Shown piece after piece: positions 61,601 to 64,000 of a stretch of 64,000 nucleotides of DNA (positions are counted from its first letter, which is position 1; each line of letters opens with the position of its first letter). The position numbers were made by a program, and so were the translations under genes. This DNA comes from Saprospiraceae bacterium (GTDB taxonomy: Bacteria; Bacteroidota; Bacteroidia; Chitinophagales; Saprospiraceae): assembly GCA_016714895.1 (NCBI GenBank), contig JADKBV010000004.1:682001-746000 (forward strand), in the 5' to 3' direction. The notes under the pieces were generated by a model. The model did no database searches, was not told the DNA's origin, and saw only the letters and a program-made list of their open reading frames with translations.

Positions 61601-63032
61601 CATCCGACCTCTTATGACGCTTCGGTCAGTTAAATTTAACTATAAAGAAGAGCTATCAACCATGATTCCCGGGTATATGCAGGAATCAAAACTACTTGGA
61701 TTAAATCCGGGATTTGATGCGCCGGGTTTGGATTTTGTGGCAGGACTTCAGCCTCGTATTTCAGGAGAAAATAACTGGCTTCAAAACAATAAACAATGGT
61801 TTAATGACAGTAAAGTTTTTAATAATGCCCTGCAACAAAATAAACGTCACAATTTTGATGTAAAAGTATTGCTTGAGCCTTTTAAAGACTTTAGTATAGA
61901 TGTTAATTTTAATAAAAATTACAGCCAGAACCATACAGAAGTCTTTAGAGCAAAAGGAGCAACAGAAGGTGAGTTTTTACAACTGGCAAAATATGATGTT
62001 GGTTCCTTTGATGCATCAAATATTGCTGTTAGTACCATGTTTTCGGATGCTAAAGACCTGTATAATCAGTTTAAAAACAATAGAATTATAATTTCCAAAA
62101 GGCTGCCAAATATTCCGGGTGCCGGTTTGGATTCATTAAATCATGCTTTTGGTTATGGTCCTACAAATAATGCGGTAACAATTCCCGCATTTATAGCAAC
62201 ATATACAAAACTTGATCCTAATACCATCAGCCTGGATCAACGTAATGAGTTTTCAAAACTCTCTTATATTCCGAAACCCAACTGGCAGTTAAATTATAAT
62301 GGTTTATCCAAGTTGAAAGGAATGAAAAAAAGATTTTCTAATATCACGATCAAACACGGTTACAGAAGTACGATCAGGGTAAACAGATTCGAAACACAAC
62401 CGAATTATAACGAAAACGATCCTTTTCTGGAACTTGGCCCCAATGGTGGATATTTTTCACGTTTTGAAATTCCGGATGTTGTCATCAATGAAAGTTTTGT
62501 TCCCCTTATTGGTATAAGTATCAAAACGGTCAAAGATTTTAAAATTGATTTTGAATTTAAAAAAGCGAGAGGGATTACCTTGACCCAAACCCAACTGTTA
62601 CAAACCAACAATACCGAAGTTATATTCGGGTCGGGATATGTCTGGAAAAACTTCAGGGGTTTCAGTAAAAAAAGTAAATCAAAAGGTAAAAAGAAATCTA
62701 AAAAAGCAGAATCCATTGACGAAGCAATAGCTGATCCTACTAATGTTAAAAAAGGCACAACGGTCAAAGGAAGAGAACTCAGGTTTAATGCCGCATTTTC
62801 CTATCGTGATGATGAATCTTTGGTCTTCAACCTTCAGGACGGTCTGGATACTCCACGAGCGGACAGAGGAAGTACCACCATTTCATTCAATCCGACCCTT
62901 GAATACGATTTGAATAAAAATCTGGCATTGCGATATTATTTTGAATATTCTTACAATAAGCCAAAAACGACACAAAGTTTTCCGGTACTTACGGTAAGAA
63001 CAGGAATTATGTTCCGGTTTAATCTTCAGTAA
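55611..63032 (+). CDS. sprA: T9SS translocon protein SprA
   Basis: This 2473-residue protein has a signal peptide and the length and content of SprA, the giant outer-membrane barrel that forms the T9SS channel. Recognisable blocks include GNVDLSVGWLYSRRSDPSLP, VDDFEGAITGFNLGSF, LNPFMTRPDG and ELRLVDFRE, and the protein ends in a barrel strand (LTVRTGIMFRFNLQ). Two Lys-rich insertions (about residues 1934-1990 and 2351-2384) are low in complexity and probably loops. The protein would export the four sorting-domain proteins found in this window. The ATG at 55611 is 104 bp after the ruvA stop. Confidence 0.95.
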   Translation: MHFGVKTKVFVAIMIVFMIETIMSTDTRYIERLTNPEEKPKEESVKTDTIPLVDRKGDYITDKTYNPFDVFPSTIKQKVEYDPVTDQYVIYEKIGDEYYRTPTYMTFDEYLEWSAKEQEKTYFNSLAGIKADKKSESGKLDPMEKIDVSKSLVDRLFGGSEINIKPQGNVDLSVGWLYSRRSDPSLPVRAQRQSQPEIRQPAIRMNVNGAIGKKLNLDFNYDTQANFNFDQLMKIGYGADAFNEDDIIKKIEVGNVNLPLRSNLIKGAQSLFGIKTELQFARLRLTALVSQQRAKQNNLKVQNGNNITEFEIYPDEYDENRHFFLSHFNRNEYEKALATVPFIATSYQIAQMEVWVSDDRPEFQSNSTLIAAIADLGEAENLTSDPGVVNANCRIRTADGKCLPTNNANNLYAQIINDNTIVDIDKVSQKLRVIGLKQSKDFEVFRGRRLNSSEYTYHPKLGTISLNARLRANQVLAVSYNYYYTDKCDTLFQVGQLASSSIQFGEQTPPLGSDPDTVVVASPKVMFTKLIKPINQNTTSPLWDLMMKNVYPLRTSQLNAQDFEFDVFYENDFGKGELLKYIPEEKLRKLPLLQAFNLDRLNRYGDPQPDGIFDFISGVTVIENTGSIIFPVLEPFGQSLRNNTINFFNDIQGTPLTPEEIETLDSLYIYNELYDTTITIARQSLEKNKFVLRGKVKGASNGIINLGPFIPKGSVRVTAGGKALIEGQDYEIDYSLGTLRIINETYLAQGTPVNVSFEDNSVFNFQQKTMNGLRAEYTFDKNTFLGATYLRYKERPFTGKVSIGDDPVSNQVIGVDFTKTADIPWMTKLVDKLPFYSTKEKSTLNFASEAVLYLPGHNKFIDGNTEYDGIAHVDDFEGAITGFNLGSFNPNQWILSSTPDNGLNFPESQLDNSLIYGANRAKLAWYVLDLGVAPNNSNPYTRQVLQNELFKLRETPIGQNQLFTFDLSYYPEERGPYNFDIPGGYTGYTQGIRLDNNQIRLNDPKSRWGGIMRYFQNPDFEQANYEFIEFWLLNPFMTRPDGVQHETGEEGEIVFNLGNVSEDVIKDDILFFENALPTPNQPFPIKPTVYGRTTTSVPLVNGFDLQEGQQQDVGYDGMDNARELDKHAVWLASIGGNIPSVTLDPSADDFVFFNDPKVENLDLLERMKNFNGPEGNAPLNNNNANSQFVRGNRYPETEDMNNNKTLDKTESYYEYRVKIKNNNGFLDTTNLQYYKQSIFVPGGSSRPDEVWYRFVVPLSNGRSINDITGFRSIQFMRMYVTNFEKPKVFRMAEFQLLRSQWRKQNTICDDDTKFDPNFTLDEVGLQENSERLPFNYITPAGIVDQFVNQGTNNIRLDEKSLSLSVTDLKKGCAVGATKLTRLDINQYKRLQMFVHAENKTNRTQHEKMAFVFRIGKDFVNNYYEYQMPLKLSNKDFPRNPDSIWMKENFINLNLDSLLLVKNLRNAAGAPATELFSIAGSPARGDTLRIIGNPSLGLVKVWYVGMKSFAESSNDTTGVEVWVNELRLVDFREDPAFAAQSRLQVQMADLGEINLAGNYSSNGYGGLDQRIQERQREEVLQYDAAVNIEAGKLLPKSLEVKAPVFAQYSKTRIIPQYDAFDRDIEVRDKINMAQTEAEKDEIIGRNIDETTIKTFTVTNLKINKGKEMPWSPKNFGFSYSFTENTRQTPIIEEEKSVTRTIGLDYVFSRKSTYFQPLKFIKSDALKVLSELNFGLLPNNFSFNSKMVRLNNSRRFRLPEQPVFLFEDLRFTWDRNYSLDWDITKSIRFNFRANATSLIDELRQAGIEDNPENRPWFDEFGNRQEIPSDVRVEDYVRDYRNNNIRKLGRAKFYTHNASVNYRLPFNLIPILNWVSGTADYKMNYGWEGGSLQPIDELNNPIGNILQNGQNRGLNTTFSFDKLYNKWDYLKSIETGKGVRKQKKNNTKSPPLSIRDAKKGKGGDVQESKGTVEDKEGKDKKTDKKKEDKPRDPTVAERILIRPLMTLRSVKFNYKEELSTMIPGYMQESKLLGLNPGFDAPGLDFVAGLQPRISGENNWLQNNKQWFNDSKVFNNALQQNKRHNFDVKVLLEPFKDFSIDVNFNKNYSQNHTEVFRAKGATEGEFLQLAKYDVGSFDASNIAVSTMFSDAKDLYNQFKNNRIIISKRLPNIPGAGLDSLNHAFGYGPTNNAVTIPAFIATYTKLDPNTISLDQRNEFSKLSYIPKPNWQLNYNGLSKLKGMKKRFSNITIKHGYRSTIRVNRFETQPNYNENDPFLELGPNGGYFSRFEIPDVVINESFVPLIGISIKTVKDFKIDFEFKKARGITLTQTQLLQTNNTEVIFGSGYVWKNFRGFSKKSKSKGKKKSKKAESIDEAIADPTNVKKGTTVKGRELRFNAAFSYRDDESLVFNLQDGLDTPRADRGSTTISFNPTLEYDLNKNLALRYYFEYSYNKPKTTQSFPVLTVRTGIMFRFNLQ

Positions 63033-63211
63033 ATAAAAGTATCAGCAGTACAAATTATCGTATTTTGAAAGGTCACTTTGAGATTTTGTGAATTACAGGA
63101 ACTTTTTTCAAGTAAATGGTTTTATCAATATACATATGAACATGTGATGATAAGAACGTAAGTCGAAGTTTTGGTTTGTTTTTATTAAAGTTAGCTGTTA
63201 AAACGTAAAAA

Positions 63212-63958
63212 ATGTATAAATATTTTTTTGTATTACTTGGATTGATTTTGTTTTCATCCTGCGAAAAAGAAAATAAAAAGGGCAATCTCGATTTGGTGTT
63301 TTTTTTGGAATACGGAGGGAAACCATTAGTTATTTTTGATACATTTGTGTATCCAACAGAAAATTATAAACTGAAATTTTCAAGGATAGCAGCATATTTT
63401 TCTGACATAAGCATCAGAAATGCTGACGGCTCAAACCTACTTTTAAAGGATGTTGATTTTCTGGACTTTTCAAATGCACACACAGAATCCAAACAGAATA
63501 AAGGTTTTACTTACACACTTAAAAATGTAGATCCGGGAAATTATAGTGCGCTTAGTCTGGCGATGGGTCTTCCAACAAATCTGAATGCAAAAGAACCTAA
63601 AGATTTTTCGGCAGGCAGCCTGCTTAGCAGTAGCGCCAATTACTGGACGGCATGGAAAAGTTATATATTTATGCGGACGGAAGGAAATATAGATTTTGAC
63701 AATGATGGGAATATGGAAGACACCTTTACTTTGCATGCAGGTGGTGATGAAGCGATCGTGCCGTTTTCTTTCAATCATATTTTTGTTGTCAGGGAAAATG
63801 AAACCACAACCGTAAAAATTATTATCGATATGGAAAAATATTTCAACGGAAACAAGTTGTACGATATCAAAAATAATAGTTCAATTCATAGTTTGGAACA
63901 CAAACCAGCGATCGTTACCTTATCTGATAATCTGAAAACAGCGGTTTCTATTCGTTAA
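63212..63958 (+). CDS. MbnP-like lipoprotein
   Basis: The 248-residue protein has a lipoprotein signal (LFSSCEKEN, Cys at residue 17) and the MbnP-family pattern: DLVFFLEYGGKPLV, the strongly conserved RIAAYFSDISIRN, SLAMGLPTNLNA and YWTAWKSYIFMRTEGNID. The family was defined next to methanobactin and MauG-type proteins and is thought to bind copper or to work with a diheme enzyme. The next gene starts 4 bp later on the same strand. Confidence 0.82.
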   Translation: MYKYFFVLLGLILFSSCEKENKKGNLDLVFFLEYGGKPLVIFDTFVYPTENYKLKFSRIAAYFSDISIRNADGSNLLLKDVDFLDFSNAHTESKQNKGFTYTLKNVDPGNYSALSLAMGLPTNLNAKEPKDFSAGSLLSSSANYWTAWKSYIFMRTEGNIDFDNDGNMEDTFTLHAGGDEAIVPFSFNHIFVVRENETTTVKIIIDMEKYFNGNKLYDIKNNSSIHSLEHKPAIVTLSDNLKTAVSIR

Positions 63959-63962
63959 ACAG

Positions 63963-64000
63963 ATGAAAAATGTTTTGATTATAGGAATTTTTGTAATTTT
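63963..64000 (+). CDS. Start of a further secreted protein (partial)
   Basis: An ATG at 63963 begins MKNVLIIGIFVI, the start of a signal peptide, and runs off the window. In MbnP loci the following gene often encodes a MauG/MbnH-type diheme cytochrome c peroxidase; that identity is an inference from context, not from the 12 residues visible. Confidence 0.55.
   Translation, partial: MKNVLIIGIFVI

Noticed and set aside
1..64000. tRNA, rRNA, CRISPR, insertion sequence or prophage
   Set aside because: I found no cloverleaf-like GC-rich segments with T-loop sequence, no regular spacer array, no transposase and no phage structural genes. XerD at 2826 is the chromosomal type and not an integrase of an element.

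Overview
This window is chromosomal DNA of a Bacteroidota bacterium. The evidence is AT-rich sequence, type IX secretion (T9SS) components and cargo (SprA, a PorE-like OmpA protein, four secreted proteins with C-terminal Por/T9SS sorting domains), many 'SC' lipoproteins, repeated promoters of the Bacteroidota type (TTG, about 20 bp, TAnnTTTG) and no clear Shine-Dalgarno sequences. The collagen-like protein and the SprA/PorE set fit a Saprospiria- or Chitinophagia-like lineage, but only the phylum is secure. I see no rRNA, tRNA, CRISPR, insertion sequence or prophage. It reads as ordinary core and accessory chromosome.

Layout. 1-3.7 kb: end of panD, a flippase-like membrane protein, a ChaN-like protein, a lipoprotein and xerD. 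3.8-6.0 kb: a small T9SS cargo gene with a broken signal peptide and a collagen-like surface protein. 6.1-12.5 kb: a frameshifted CvfB-type S1 protein, a PiT phosphate transporter, an M23 peptidase and a DEAD-box helicase. 12.6-20.6 kb: a TPR protein, a secreted endonuclease I, acyl-CoA dehydrogenase with an SCP2 protein, recA, a DUF4105 protein and a lipoprotein. 20.6-28.4 kb (minus strand): PorE-like protein, DUF4230 protein, second flippase-like protein, beta-helix T9SS cargo, and a DUF2157/GDYXXLXY/methyltransferase operon. 28.5-33.5 kb: T9SS subtilase, then an envelope-glycan set (GT2, GT9, methyltransferase). 33.7-45.8 kb: broken AlsT symporter, Tat-exported class V aminotransferase, orphan MacB-type ATPase, HDAC-like deacetylase, Lgt family, Gfo/Idh/MocA oxidoreductase, SPOR protein, SRAP protein, TraB/GumN and DUF4159 proteins. 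45.9-51.4 kb: arginine decarboxylase, deoxyhypusine-synthase-like enzyme, a membrane LytTR regulator, then an ordered repeat array in front of an outer-membrane-type protein. 51.3-64 kb: glycosyltransferase, PEGA lipoprotein, conserved unknown protein, ruvA-sprA, and an MbnP-like lipoprotein followed by the start of another gene.

Two themes stand out. First, envelope biogenesis and T9SS dominate: the window encodes the SprA translocon, an accessory PorE-like protein and four T9SS cargos. Second, five genes are broken by single-base indels (six in total), mostly in short homopolymers, while every other long gene is intact. This pattern suggests either base-calling errors or recent inactivation, and it should be settled before these genes are called absent. 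The best candidate for a new regulatory system is the LytTR regulator with a four-unit, 20-bp-phased repeat array at 49265-49331 directly upstream of the promoter of the next gene.
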